A stretch of DNA of 64,000 bases from an uncultured Verrucomicrobiota bacterium (GCA_937872895.1 CALMUP010000005.1:64001-128000), one strand, 5' to 3'; shown: positions 29,015-37,956, counted from the stretch's first letter. The notes: generated from the letters alone by a model not told the origin. Numbers and translations are program-made.

Positions 29015-29886
29015 GGTACCGCGTGATCCACCGCACCGAATACGAGTACAGCGACCAGGCGAACGTGTGCCACAACATCACCCACCTCGCCCCGCGACCC
29101 GACCCGCGCCAGAACTGCGCCAGCCATTACCTGTCGGTCGTGCCCCCGCCCGCCGCCCTGGAGGAACGCATCGACCACTTCGGCAACAAGAGCTGCTACT
29201 TCTCGATCGAGAAACCGCACCGCGGCATGGTCGTCACCGCGACCAGCGTAGTCGAGGTGCGCGGACCCGCCGTTCCGGCATCGCCCTCGACCGCGGCTTG
29301 GGCCTCGTTCGCCGACGACCTGGAGGCGATGCCGCCCGCCGAGGCCGCGGAGGTCCGCGGCTTCATGATGGACTCGCCGATGGTGCCGCCCTTCGCCGAA
29401 CTGTCCGACTATGCCCGGCCGTCGTTCGAGACCCATGCCGGCTTGCGTGACGCGGCGCTGGACCTGATGGGCCGGATCTTCCGCGACTACGCCTACGACC
29501 CGACCTTCACCACCCTGGCCACCCCGCTGCGCGACGTGGTGACCCACAAGCGCGGGGTCTGCCAGGACTTCGCCCACCTCGCCATCGGTAGCCTGCGCGC
29601 CTTCGGCCTCGCCGCCCGCTACATGAGCGGTTACCTCGAGACCCGCCCGCCCGAAGGCAAGGAGAAGCTCGTGGGCGCTGACGCCTCCCATGCCTGGTGT
29701 TCGGTTTTCGTACCCGGCCAGGGCTGGCTCGACCTCGACCCGACCAACAACCAGGTCCCCGACCAGCGCTACATCCTGCTCGGCTGGGGCCGCGATTACT
29801 CCGACGTCCCGCCGCTCAAGGGCGTGGTCTTCGGCGGCGGCACCCCGAAGATGACCGTCGCGGTCGATGTCGAACCCCTGCCCTGA
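29011..29886 (+). CDS. Transglutaminase-like cysteine protease family protein
   Basis: A 291-residue protein: N-terminal beta domain (RVIHRTEYEYSD ... HLAPRPDPRQ, residues 1-100) and transglutaminase core with complete triad C184 (KRGVCQDFAHL), H227 (DASHAWCSVF) and D243 (DLDPTNNQ). It is translationally coupled to the ATP-grasp/alpha-E gene, a conserved pairing in which the transglutaminase-like enzyme may cleave or cross-link the ligated peptide. No leader, so cytoplasmic. Confidence 0.9.
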   Translation: MRYRVIHRTEYEYSDQANVCHNITHLAPRPDPRQNCASHYLSVVPPPAALEERIDHFGNKSCYFSIEKPHRGMVVTATSVVEVRGPAVPASPSTAAWASFADDLEAMPPAEAAEVRGFMMDSPMVPPFAELSDYARPSFETHAGLRDAALDLMGRIFRDYAYDPTFTTLATPLRDVVTHKRGVCQDFAHLAIGSLRAFGLAARYMSGYLETRPPEGKEKLVGADASHAWCSVFVPGQGWLDLDPTNNQVPDQRYILLGWGRDYSDVPPLKGVVFGGGTPKMTVAVDVEPLP

Positions 29887-29997
29887 ACACCCGGCAGACC
29901 CACCCGTTATCCGGTAATTTCGCCGATTGCCCGACCGGGAATCACCGGCGCATGCTCATCCCAGCGACCACCAACCGGCCGTTGACAGGAGCCTGCC

Positions 29998-30678
29998 ATG
30001 ACATTGAGACCACGCTGGGTTACCGTATGTTTCCTGAGCGCACTGCTGCTCCATCCCGCGCGCGCCACGATCCTGAGTTTCGACAACGTCAACGCCACCG
30101 TCACCACGCCGGACGACTATAACTACAACCCGGAAACGGGCGGCGGAACCTACAACGATCCCGGCGCGTCGATCGTCGAGCTCGACGTGAACGGATCCAA
30201 CGCCGACTTCCACACCGGATCCGGCTGGCAAGTCGCCCTCCACACCTCCGGCCTGTTCGCCTACGAGGGTGCGTTGCAGCTCGCCTTCAACGCCGCGATC
30301 AGCGCGGGCACCGGGGCCTGGAGCACCTGGGGATTCCTCGCCGCCGGGGTCTTCGCCCAGAACGCGCACACCGTCGGTGACACCTGGTACTATGCCTTGC
30401 GGCGCGATGAAGGCGGCGGGAATTACGGCTACGGGTGGGTCGAGATTGAACGCAACGCCGCCGACACCTGGACCATCCTCGGCTCCGGCTACAACAGCGA
30501 GGGCGGGATCCTTGCCGGTGAAACGGGATCATCCGGCGGGGGCGGTGAAGGGGGCGGCGGAGGCGAAGGGAGTGTCGTGCCGGAACCGAACGTCATCAGC
30601 TTCTTCCTCATCGGCGCATTCGCCATGTTGTATGCCCGCAACGAACGGTTGCGCCGCCGCCGGCTCGCTCGCGCCTAG
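29998..30678 (+). CDS. PEP-CTERM secreted protein
   Basis: A 226-residue exported protein. A signal peptide (VCFLSALLLHPARA) is followed by a ~130-residue beta-rich domain with aromatic and Gly-rich segments, a Gly/Glu-rich linker (GGGGEGGGGGEG) and a PEP-CTERM tail: VPEP at residues 194-197, a hydrophobic span (ISFFLIGAFAMLYA) and an Arg cluster (RLRRRRLAR). PEP-CTERM proteins are processed by an exosortase; none is in this window. A weak AGGAG lies upstream. Function of the main domain is unknown. Confidence 0.85.
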   Translation: MTLRPRWVTVCFLSALLLHPARATILSFDNVNATVTTPDDYNYNPETGGGTYNDPGASIVELDVNGSNADFHTGSGWQVALHTSGLFAYEGALQLAFNAAISAGTGAWSTWGFLAAGVFAQNAHTVGDTWYYALRRDEGGGNYGYGWVEIERNAADTWTILGSGYNSEGGILAGETGSSGGGGEGGGGGEGSVVPEPNVISFFLIGAFAMLYARNERLRRRRLARA

Positions 30679-30700
30679 GATCGTGACCGCCCTCGCGCCC

Positions 30701-31981
30701 TCACGGCTCGAGTGTTGATGGCGGAACATCCTCCGTGAATTCCGGATAGAGCCGCTTCAGGCATTCCGGGCACATGCCGTGGGTGAATTCGGCATCCGAG
30801 TGGTCGTGGATGTAGCTCTCGATCTGGTTCCAGTAGCCCTTGTCGTCGCGGATCTTCTTGCACGATGAGCAAATGGGCAGCAGGCCGCTGAGGACGCGGA
30901 CCTCGGCCAGCGCCTTTTCGCGTTCGACCAGCAAGCGTTCCCGCTCGTGTTGCTCGGTCAACTGGGCGGTGAGATCGGTAATGACCGAGACCAGGCAGGG
31001 GGTGCCGTCGAGATCAATGTTCGCCCCGGCATAGAGGCCGTGGACCGGGGTTCCATCGCGGCGATGCCAGGTCACCGACAGGTTGTCGACCCTTCCATCG
31101 CGCCGAACCCGATCCATCACCGTATTGCGTTCGGACACCGAAGACCAGATGCCCAGCTCCACCGAGCTGCGACCGCAGGCCTCCTCGGGTGTGAAGCCGA
31201 AGATCCGGGTGAATCCGGGATTCACCTCCAGCACGCAGCCGTCCTCGAACCGACTGAAAATCACCGCCTGTGGTGATGCGCGAAAGGCCTTGGCAAACTT
31301 TTCCCGCTCGGCATCGACGCGCATCAGCAGGCGCTGGTTGATCATCAATCCAATGGTGTAGGTCAGCAATACGAACAGGATCATCACAGCCATGAGGAAA
31401 AAGGCTTCGCGCCAGCCGGATTGGAAATAGTAGGTCTCGAGGTAACTGAACTCGACCAGGGCGAGGGCACGGATGGTGTAGATCACGGCGCAGAGGACAA
31501 AGATCCGACCAACCCAGCGGGTGCAGGTGCGCAACTGCGGTGGGGTTTGCCGCAGCAACAGCCATGCCGACAGGGCGAACACGAAGACGCTGGCCACCGA
31601 CATGTTCAAGGCGCGGATGTTGATGTCCGCACCGCGCAGGATCAGCAGGAGATGCACCACGGTAAACGAGCCGAGCACCACAGTGGCGAGGCGCTTGGGC
31701 CGGCGCACCCCGACAAACTGCTCGAGGCCGAGGTAGCCCAGCCAGCTGCCGAAGACGAAGAGGAGGTTGGGAAGTCCGATCGAGAGCAGGTCGGGAATGC
31801 GGCCACGCAACAGGATCAGGAAAAGCCCGGAACACTGCATGGCGTGGTGCAAGGCCCACAGGCCGAGGCCGGGCAAGGCCTGGCGGTTCTGCCGCCACAT
31901 CGCCACCATCACGAACAGGCACAGGGTTTCGATGGCCACGCCGATCATGACCACCGTCGGCATATGGATCTGGTTCAGCAT
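30701..31981 (-). CDS. Seven-helix membrane PAS sensor with C-terminal Cys motif
   Basis: A 426-residue protein. About seven membrane helices (residues ~5-215) precede a PAS/PAC domain (AFRASPQAVIFSRFEDGCVLEV ... LVSVITDLTAQ, ~225-345), a short coiled coil (EREKALAEVRVL) and a C-terminal Cys module: LLPICSSCKKIRDDKGYW and MCPECLKRLYPE. No kinase or cyclase domain follows, so output must go through the Cys module or a partner. This Cys tail is common at the end of PAS or receiver proteins and probably binds metal. Ligand unknown. Confidence 0.8.
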   Translation of the reverse strand: MLNQIHMPTVVMIGVAIETLCLFVMVAMWRQNRQALPGLGLWALHHAMQCSGLFLILLRGRIPDLLSIGLPNLLFVFGSWLGYLGLEQFVGVRRPKRLATVVLGSFTVVHLLLILRGADINIRALNMSVASVFVFALSAWLLLRQTPPQLRTCTRWVGRIFVLCAVIYTIRALALVEFSYLETYYFQSGWREAFFLMAVMILFVLLTYTIGLMINQRLLMRVDAEREKFAKAFRASPQAVIFSRFEDGCVLEVNPGFTRIFGFTPEEACGRSSVELGIWSSVSERNTVMDRVRRDGRVDNLSVTWHRRDGTPVHGLYAGANIDLDGTPCLVSVITDLTAQLTEQHERERLLVEREKALAEVRVLSGLLPICSSCKKIRDDKGYWNQIESYIHDHSDAEFTHGMCPECLKRLYPEFTEDVPPSTLEP

Positions 31982-32172
31982 CGCACCGCCTGTGAATCCT
32001 GGGCATCAACCGGCCGGGCGTCCGATCGCTGCGGCCTCAATCGCTTGTTGACGGCAAAAGCCTAGCACGCTGGTCGGCACCCAACAAGCCGCGAAGCACC
32101 AGGGGTCAAACTGCTCCTTATCGCGTGCGGCGGCCTTCATGGCACACGCCGGCGGGGTTGCAGGGATCTTCG

Positions 32173-32508
32173 CTAATCGAGGGTGAACGTTGTGAAGGGC
32201 ACGGGAAAGAAGCCCACGGTGAACAGGAGCAGGACCACCAGCACCACGTATTGTGTGCGCAGGGGATACCGCGCGAGGAAGGCATCCTGCCGTTTGACGA
32301 ACCACACCGTGGCCCACCCGGAGGCGGCCAGGCAGAGCAACAGTGCGGCCGTACCCGGCAACGCCGGAATACCATCCCCCGGCAGCAAGACATCAAACAG
32401 GCTGATCATCACCGCCAAACTGGAGACCAGCAGAACGATAAAGGCCCAGGCTCCCAACAGGAATCCCAACAGACTGCGCAACCAGACCGGACGATTGGAT
32501 TCGTGCAT
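32173..32508 (-). CDS. Small three- to four-helix membrane protein, unknown
   Basis: A 111-residue protein with hydrophobic helices around residues 10-36 (LLGFLLGAWAFIVLLVSSLAVMI region), 50-68 and 85-106. No family is recognised. The start at 32508 was chosen because AGGAG lies eight bases upstream. It is flanked by the PAS sensor and the integrase remnant on the same strand, with gaps of about 190 and 270 bases, so it is probably a single-gene unit. Confidence 0.6.
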   Translation of the reverse strand: MHESNRPVWLRSLLGFLLGAWAFIVLLVSSLAVMISLFDVLLPGDGIPALPGTAALLLCLAASGWATVWFVKRQDAFLARYPLRTQYVVLVVLLLFTVGFFPVPFTTFTLD

Positions 32509-32780
32509 CAATGTGCTCCTGGACATTTCATCACGCCCACGCGGGTGGCATGGGACTTCACCTAAAACACTTCATGCGGCCAAGCCACGCGGTCAATGGC
32601 AGCAAAGCTCCTCGACGAACAGGATAGGTGAATCAACCCGGGACGTCCATGCCGGATCCGCCGGGCGGCTGGCTACTTCGTGTGCCAGATCCGAAGTTTG
32701 GATCCCCGGCGGGGCCGCAGCGACGACCGATACCGCTGCCAAGCAGGCAGATCGCGCACCTGCCGGAGCGGCGGCAGGCG

Positions 32781-33440
32781 CTACGCCGCCGTGGTAAAGG
32801 TCAGACCGCCGTGCTGGAGGGCTTGGACGAGGAGCAGCGTGGTCATCAGGTCGCGGTGGCCGAGTCGGTGGTGAATCTCGGCGACGGGGAGTCCTTGATT
32901 GATCCACCGCGTGACACAGGCGTGGCGAAGGGTATTCGAGTGGATGACGCCGATGAAGCCGGTTTCGCCGGCGGCGCGGTCCAGGGCATCGACGATCCAC
33001 GGCACCGGAATGACGAGATTGCCGGAGGTGCGTTCATAGCCGCGAACCGACCAGGCCGGAAACAGCAGCGAATCGGCAAAGCGCACCGGTTCCTCCGTGC
33101 GCGGCATGCGGAACAGGCGGAAGGTGCGGCTCCCCTGCCCTTCATACCGCGGACGCAGGGCGGCGAGGTGATCGGCGAGCGCCGCGGCCAGGCCTTCGGA
33201 GAGCACGAACCGGCGCACGATTGCCGCATCGGTCACCGTCATCGTGCGGCGCGCCAGGCTGAACGCCCGCACCGGCAAACCCGCCACATCATTCAGACGC
33301 AGCCCGGTTTCCACGACCAGCCACGCCATGACCTGGTACGGATCAGGCAGGCGCAGCAGGATCTCGCAGACCTGCTGGTCGTCCGGCAAACCGCACACCA
33401 GTTCATGCTCCACGCCTGTTTTTTCGCTTGTTTTCTTCAT
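32781..33440 (-). CDS. Truncated integron-integrase-like tyrosine recombinase, catalytic Tyr missing
   Basis: A 219-residue catalytic-domain-only protein. Preserved: first Arg in VETGLRLNDVAGL, second Arg in NTLRHACVTRW, and the LGH histidine. Altered: the HxLRH His is Asn, and where the nucleophilic Tyr belongs (TTMIYTHVLK-GG in integron integrases) it reads TTLLLVQALQHGG. The tail after LGH (VQALQHGGLTF) aligns with the integron-integrase signature HVLxxGGxGV. The N-terminal arm-binding domain is absent (usual length ~320-340). It is divergent from lexA across a LexA-box-like palindrome. Likely a decayed or repurposed integrase without strand-cleavage activity. Confidence 0.7.
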   Translation of the reverse strand: MKKTSEKTGVEHELVCGLPDDQQVCEILLRLPDPYQVMAWLVVETGLRLNDVAGLPVRAFSLARRTMTVTDAAIVRRFVLSEGLAAALADHLAALRPRYEGQGSRTFRLFRMPRTEEPVRFADSLLFPAWSVRGYERTSGNLVIPVPWIVDALDRAAGETGFIGVIHSNTLRHACVTRWINQGLPVAEIHHRLGHRDLMTTLLLVQALQHGGLTFTTAA

Positions 33441-33449
33441 GAGGCGATA

Positions 33450-33465
33450 CTATACATCTGTATAG
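33450..33465. promoter_or_regulatory. Putative LexA operator (SOS box)
   Basis: CTATACATCTGTATAG is a perfect 7-2-7 palindrome in the 53-base space between lexA and the integrase-like gene. It resembles the E. coli box CTGT-N8-ACAG in size and AT core but has CTATACA arms. LexA commonly represses itself and integron integrases, so one site could control both genes. Confidence 0.7.
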
Positions 33466-33493
33466 CTTCGGCGGTAAAGGAAAAAGTTGGATC

Positions 33494-34117
33494 ATGGAAC
33501 AACGGTCATTAACGGACAAGCAGGCGGCGGTGCTGGCCTTCGTGGAGGGTTGGGCGGCGCGGCACGGGGTACCGCCGACGGTGCGCGAGGTGGCGGCCCA
33601 TTTCGGATTCCGGTCGCCGCGGGCGGCAGCGGACCACCTGGACGCGTTGGTGCGGAAGGGGGCGTTGCGACGGACCCCGAACACGGCGCGCGGGTTGCGC
33701 GTGGTGGCGACGGGTGACGCGGCGGTGACGGGGACAGCCGGTGTGCCGATCGTCGGAGATGTCGCGGCGGGGTTGCCGATTCTCGCCGTGGAAAACACGC
33801 TCGGGCATTTAACCCTTGAATCGGCCTTTGGCTCGGGCGACCTGTTTGCCGTGCGGGTGCGTGGCGACAGCATGATCGACTACGGGATCCACGAGGGCGA
33901 CTACGTGATCGTGCGCAAGGCGCCGGTGGTCGAACCGGACGCGATCGCGGTGGTATATGTCGAGGGCGAGGCGACGGTAAAGAAACTGCGCAAGACGCGC
34001 ACCGGGTATGAATTGATCGCCGGGAATCCGAACTACGCGCCGGTGGCCATCACCGCCGAGACGCAAGGTTTTGCCGTGGCTGGACCGGTAGTCGGGGTGG
34101 TGCGTTCCATGGCCTGA
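33494..34117 (+). CDS. lexA: LexA SOS repressor
   Basis: A 207-residue repressor: N-terminal winged helix (LTDKQAAVLAFVEGWAARHG ... TVREVAAHFGFRSPRAAADHL), cleavage site A92-G93 (DVAAGLPI), nucleophile S126 (RGDSMID) and general-base K163 (ATVKKL). RecA-stimulated self-cleavage would derepress SOS genes. AAAGGA lies upstream of the start, and the operator-like palindrome at 33450-33465 implies autoregulation. Confidence 0.95.
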   Translation: MEQRSLTDKQAAVLAFVEGWAARHGVPPTVREVAAHFGFRSPRAAADHLDALVRKGALRRTPNTARGLRVVATGDAAVTGTAGVPIVGDVAAGLPILAVENTLGHLTLESAFGSGDLFAVRVRGDSMIDYGIHEGDYVIVRKAPVVEPDAIAVVYVEGEATVKKLRKTRTGYELIAGNPNYAPVAITAETQGFAVAGPVVGVVRSMA

Positions 34118-34137
34118 TCCTGAAGGCGGAAGGTGCA

Positions 34138-34266
34138 GCCACGGATTAACACCGATGAACACGGATGGGAAGTGGAAAGGTGATGCCATGACATTTCAGG
34201 GCAGGACCTATCACGGCAAGGAACTGAACCACGCACGCCATGCCGAATCCGTGTTGATCCGTGGGG
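34138..34266. repeat. CACGGAT-type repeats in inverted arrangement
   Basis: 34138-34169 holds three imperfect tandem units (CACGGATTAA, CACCGATGAA, CACGGATGGG); 34244-34265 carries the same motif on the opposite strand (CCACGGATCAACACGGATTC when reversed). The inverted arms are about 75 bases apart. The same unit occurs at 3019-3055. No gene is supported in 34118-34374. Confidence 0.65.
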
Positions 34267-34374
34267 GCACCTTCCGAATTGAACCACCGATGAACTGGGA
34301 TACCGGGCACGATGGGATGAACGCTTCTTTCCGGGAACATGCGGCGGGAAGGAACCGCCTCGCCGGTGCCGTCA

Positions 34375-35673
34375 TCAATCGCGGGGGACTTCAACGCGCA
34401 GCGTGTAGGTGAGCACCAGCTCGCTGTTCGCGCTGACGGTCGGCCTGAAGACCAGGCGGCGGCCGCGTTGTTCGTAGGGTTGGCTGGAACGCACCGGTAC
34501 CCAGGCGAGTCGGAACGGGGGTTGCTCATCCACGGTCAGCGTTACGGGAAACGGGAACCGGTTTTCCATGCGCAGCTCAAACTGGTGTTCGTAGAATCGG
34601 CCGGGCAGGGTGCGGCGACCGCGATCGACACGGCGGATGCGGATCTCCGGCATGGTCCCGACATCGAGGGTGATCTCGCCGTTGGCCGGGGTGTGCTTGA
34701 ACCAGGCCTGCTGGTGCAGCGCGGTTCGCTGGTTGCCGATGTGGATGAGGGCGCGTCCGGGCGGAACGGCGCGGTTGCCACCGTAGTCGTTGGCATTGGC
34801 GAAACGGATGATCTGCGACGGATGGGCGAACCGGGTGCGGGCATCGGTGGGGATATCCTCGGCACGGATGATGAGCATGCGTTCGACGGGTTTGCGGGTG
34901 ACCGAAACGAGCGAGACCAGGCGTGCCGCGTGTGCGGCGAGGTCCACACGCTCGTCCACCGTGTAGAAGTGGGCGGTGGTGGGTTCCGGGACCTGGTGCC
35001 GCCACAGGTCGGCGAGCGGGGTGTTGTCGTCGAGTTCGAGCAAGCCCGGGGCCTTGGGCTCGGGTGTATAGCCAAGGGAGTCGGTGCCGACCAGCAACAA
35101 CCGGGCATTCTGGTAGGCGCGGCTGGTGGCATTGGACACCTCGACCCAGCCTTCGACGTCCATCGACATCGGACCGGCCACGTCGCGCAGCTCGCCGCGC
35201 AACAGGACGTCGTAGGTCACGCGCCAGGACAAGCCGGTGACCACGTACACCAGATCAAACCGCTTGGCCCCCGGTTCGAGCACGCGCAGGGTGAGGTCGA
35301 GACCGGGATCGAGTCGGGCCAACTCGGGTTCGGGATTCCAGTCGGCGGTAATCTGGCGACCGGCCGCGCGGGTGACGATGGGTGGTGGCCGGGGCGCGCC
35401 GGCGGTGCGGGTCCAGGCCTGCAGGCGGAGTTCGCGGCGACGGTCGATCACCGACAGGGTGGAGAGATCGGCCTCGGGGGGAACGTCCGCGATGCGGACC
35501 CGTCCGTTGGTGTCGGCCAGGGTGACGGTGTAGGTGCTGCGCACCACGGCGCGGTGGGCATCCACCAGCAGGGTCATCGGCCCGTCAGCGAGGGCGACTA
35601 CCGGTTCACTGCGGGTTGGCGGCGCTATGGCCGACGCCACCAGCAGCAACAGGGTCAGCCGGCGCAGGTTCAT
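34375..35673 (-). CDS. DUF4139 domain exported protein (second of tandem pair)
   Basis: A 432-residue exported protein with a signal peptide (LTLLLLVASAIAPPTRS) and a DUF4139 domain over most of its length (LTGLSWRVTYDVLL-type segment, then AYQNARLLLVGTD and the C-terminal ENRFPFPVTLTVDEQPP). The function of DUF4139 is unknown; many members are exported and resemble beta-sandwich, mucoidy-inhibitor-like proteins. The start at 35673 gives the signal peptide and lies one base after the stop of the paralogous gene upstream. Confidence 0.8.
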   Translation of the reverse strand: MNLRRLTLLLLVASAIAPPTRSEPVVALADGPMTLLVDAHRAVVRSTYTVTLADTNGRVRIADVPPEADLSTLSVIDRRRELRLQAWTRTAGAPRPPPIVTRAAGRQITADWNPEPELARLDPGLDLTLRVLEPGAKRFDLVYVVTGLSWRVTYDVLLRGELRDVAGPMSMDVEGWVEVSNATSRAYQNARLLLVGTDSLGYTPEPKAPGLLELDDNTPLADLWRHQVPEPTTAHFYTVDERVDLAAHAARLVSLVSVTRKPVERMLIIRAEDIPTDARTRFAHPSQIIRFANANDYGGNRAVPPGRALIHIGNQRTALHQQAWFKHTPANGEITLDVGTMPEIRIRRVDRGRRTLPGRFYEHQFELRMENRFPFPVTLTVDEQPPFRLAWVPVRSSQPYEQRGRRLVFRPTVSANSELVLTYTLRVEVPRD

Positions 35674-35674
35674 C

Positions 35675-37168
35675 TCACCAGGTATAGCGGACGGTGTAGT
35701 TGATGCTGCGGCGGCCACCCGGCTTGAGTTCGACCTTGAACTCGATGGTCTGCGGCTGGGTCTGGACGTAGTCGGCATCGGCGCGGATGATCTCGTATTC
35801 GGGCCACCGGTAGAGGTGTTCGACGACGCGGATCTCGGCCGGGTCGTCGGAGGTGTTGGTCAGACGGATCTGGAAGGTTTCCTCGTAGATATGGTGCGGC
35901 TTGACCTCGACATAGCCGGTGCGTTCGCGTTCGCCGGTCAGTCCGCGGGCCGGACCGACCCGGAGGTGGCCGGTGCCACCGACCGGGATGGGCAGCAGCA
36001 ACTCCTCGCCGATCAGATCCACCGCGCCATCGGCGCGAACCTGGTACAGGCGGCACAAGCCGGGAGGCAGGTTCACGCCGAGGCCGAAGTTTTCGCGGTT
36101 TTCAAACTCGACGTGGGTCTGCACGATCGTGTGGTACTCGGTTCCGTAATTCCAGTCGGTGCGGCGGTTGCGCTGGAAGCGGTCGAGCCGAACGCCGTCG
36201 TACACATGGAAGCGTTTGATCGGAAGTTCGTTGGCCTGGACGAGTTGGACGAAGGTCGGGCGTTCGTTTTCGAGGGTGACGGTGCGGGGCAGTTCATAGA
36301 TCTCGATCGGGGCCAGGGCGGCGATCGAACGCTCGAAACTGGGCTCGCGCGCGCCGTACTGGTAACGCAACGCGGGACGGACAACCTGCGGGTCGGACTC
36401 GTTGGGCAGGATCGGCGAGGTCATGCCTTTTTCGGTCAGCAACAGGCGGACACGGGCGTTTTCGAAGCGTCCGCCCGACGTATTGTCGATCTGTACCCTG
36501 GCGGCAAAATCGGCCTGCATGGAACCGCTGGCCAGCATCAGCTCGTAGGAGGCTTTCCAGGAAAGTCCTTCGGTCTGGTAGGCGAGACGGAAGTTCTGTG
36601 GTCCTTCCTGGCGGGCACGCACGCGCCAGACAAGACGCGGTTCCACGGCGAGCAGGTCGCGGCCGAACGGGAAGGTCACGGCGTCGATGACATCCACTGG
36701 AATCATCCAGAGGTTCTTCCCGTCGCGGGAGCGGACAGGGATATCGTCGGCCGGAGCCAGGGCATCGGCTAGCAGGATGCCCTCCCGGGTAGCGCCACCC
36801 TGCTGGACAACCACCGGCTGACCGATCATACGGCGCAACAAGGAGCGCCGGTCGGCCAGGTCGTATTGCAGGTATTGCTCCAGGAGGTCAAACGGGGCGG
36901 CGCGCGCGGCAGCGCCATACGACGCACTGGCCGGAACGATCCGGCTCGGAAGGGCGCTGATCAACAGATCACTCTCGCCCGAAGGCAAGGAAACCCGGCG
37001 GGCCTCATTCACCATGCCCAGACCGGTGTCATAGACGGATACGGTGACCCCTTGTGGTGCAGCCACATCGATCCGCGAAGGAGCCTCCTGGGCAACTGCC
37101 GGCCATGCCGCCAAGGCCACGACCCCCACCCCGATCATCCACCATGCACCGCGCACGCCATTCATCAT
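35675..37168 (-). CDS. DUF4139 domain exported protein (first of tandem pair)
   Basis: A 497-residue exported protein. A signal peptide (WWMIGVGVVALAAWPAVAQ) precedes a domain beginning VTVSVYDTGLGMVNEARRVSLP and the DUF4139 core (YQTEGLSWKASYELMLASG, ASYEL motif, IDNTSGGRFENARVRLL, C-terminal NYTVRYTW). It shares the WxAxYEL/NTSGxxFENARVRLL blocks with the following gene, from which it is separated by one base, so the pair is a duplication in one operon. Confidence 0.8.
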   Translation of the reverse strand: MMNGVRGAWWMIGVGVVALAAWPAVAQEAPSRIDVAAPQGVTVSVYDTGLGMVNEARRVSLPSGESDLLISALPSRIVPASASYGAAARAAPFDLLEQYLQYDLADRRSLLRRMIGQPVVVQQGGATREGILLADALAPADDIPVRSRDGKNLWMIPVDVIDAVTFPFGRDLLAVEPRLVWRVRARQEGPQNFRLAYQTEGLSWKASYELMLASGSMQADFAARVQIDNTSGGRFENARVRLLLTEKGMTSPILPNESDPQVVRPALRYQYGAREPSFERSIAALAPIEIYELPRTVTLENERPTFVQLVQANELPIKRFHVYDGVRLDRFQRNRRTDWNYGTEYHTIVQTHVEFENRENFGLGVNLPPGLCRLYQVRADGAVDLIGEELLLPIPVGGTGHLRVGPARGLTGERERTGYVEVKPHHIYEETFQIRLTNTSDDPAEIRVVEHLYRWPEYEIIRADADYVQTQPQTIEFKVELKPGGRRSINYTVRYTW

Positions 37169-37192
37169 GCCAACATCCCCCGATCCGAACGA

Positions 37193-37798
37193 TTACAACT
37201 CGACACATTGCCGCGCGATGGCCAGGTAGGCCACGCCGCTGATGCAAAGGTATAGCGGGGCCGTTACGACCAGACCGATCCCGAAGGGCAAGATGGCCCC
37301 CACGCCGCCGATCAGGGCGGTGAGAATGAAGAAACCCAGCAGCGGTCCCCAGTTCGCGACAAACAGGCTCCACCAGACCGGCGCGGACTGGCGCGGCGCG
37401 ACGCGGCGCGCGACCAGGTGGAAAACCGACAGGGTGGCGAGGGCACCGCCGACGCTCAGCACCACGGTGCTGATGACCTGGCCGATCGCGGGAAGATGGC
37501 TGACTACCCAGTGCAGGGCGGCCAGGGCGTAGAAGGCCAGGGTGACCGGGATGGTGGCGAGGGTGTAGTCAAACCCCTTGAACAATTCGTTCAGGGTCGG
37601 CCGGGCCAGGCGATCATCCTGCAGGTTCAGCACGATCACCGCCATGCCGGCCAGCATCGGACCGGCCAGCAGGCCGAGGGTTACACCGGTGATCGCCACC
37701 GCGACCAGGCCACTGACCAGCAGGATGGAGGCATGGGTGGAAAACAGGGCAAACCCTTTTTGAATCCAATCGCTGAACCGGACATCCAAGACAGTCAT
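37193..37798 (-). CDS. Six-helix integral membrane protein (DUF975/YciC-like)
   Basis: A 201-residue inner-membrane protein with about six hydrophobic segments and a short cytoplasmic N-terminus (DVRFSDWIQKGFALFSTH). The layout (amphipathic start, helices in pairs, loop LNLQDDRLARPTLNELFKGFDY) resembles DUF975/YciC-like proteins, whose function is unknown. It is co-directional with the DUF4139 pair, 24 bases upstream of it, so the three may form one envelope operon. Confidence 0.65.
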   Translation of the reverse strand: MTVLDVRFSDWIQKGFALFSTHASILLVSGLVAVAITGVTLGLLAGPMLAGMAVIVLNLQDDRLARPTLNELFKGFDYTLATIPVTLAFYALAALHWVVSHLPAIGQVISTVVLSVGGALATLSVFHLVARRVAPRQSAPVWWSLFVANWGPLLGFFILTALIGGVGAILPFGIGLVVTAPLYLCISGVAYLAIARQCVEL

Positions 37799-37956
37799 AC
37801 GTTTCCTCGCGCGCTTGCAGAGTTATTGGATAGTCATACCGGGTGTACAGTGATTCGTCAGTAAAGAAACGTGGCCGGACCGGTGTGTCACACATCGTTC
37901 TTGCCGCGGGTGAGCTGCAACCGTTAGGGTGGTGCGCCTTTGATGTGGATGATGCG

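Noticed and set aside
32628-33512. Plus-strand open frame of 294 codons across the integrase-like gene
   Set aside because: It overlaps the minus-strand integrase frame, which has recombinase motifs, and runs into lexA; no domain or start signal.
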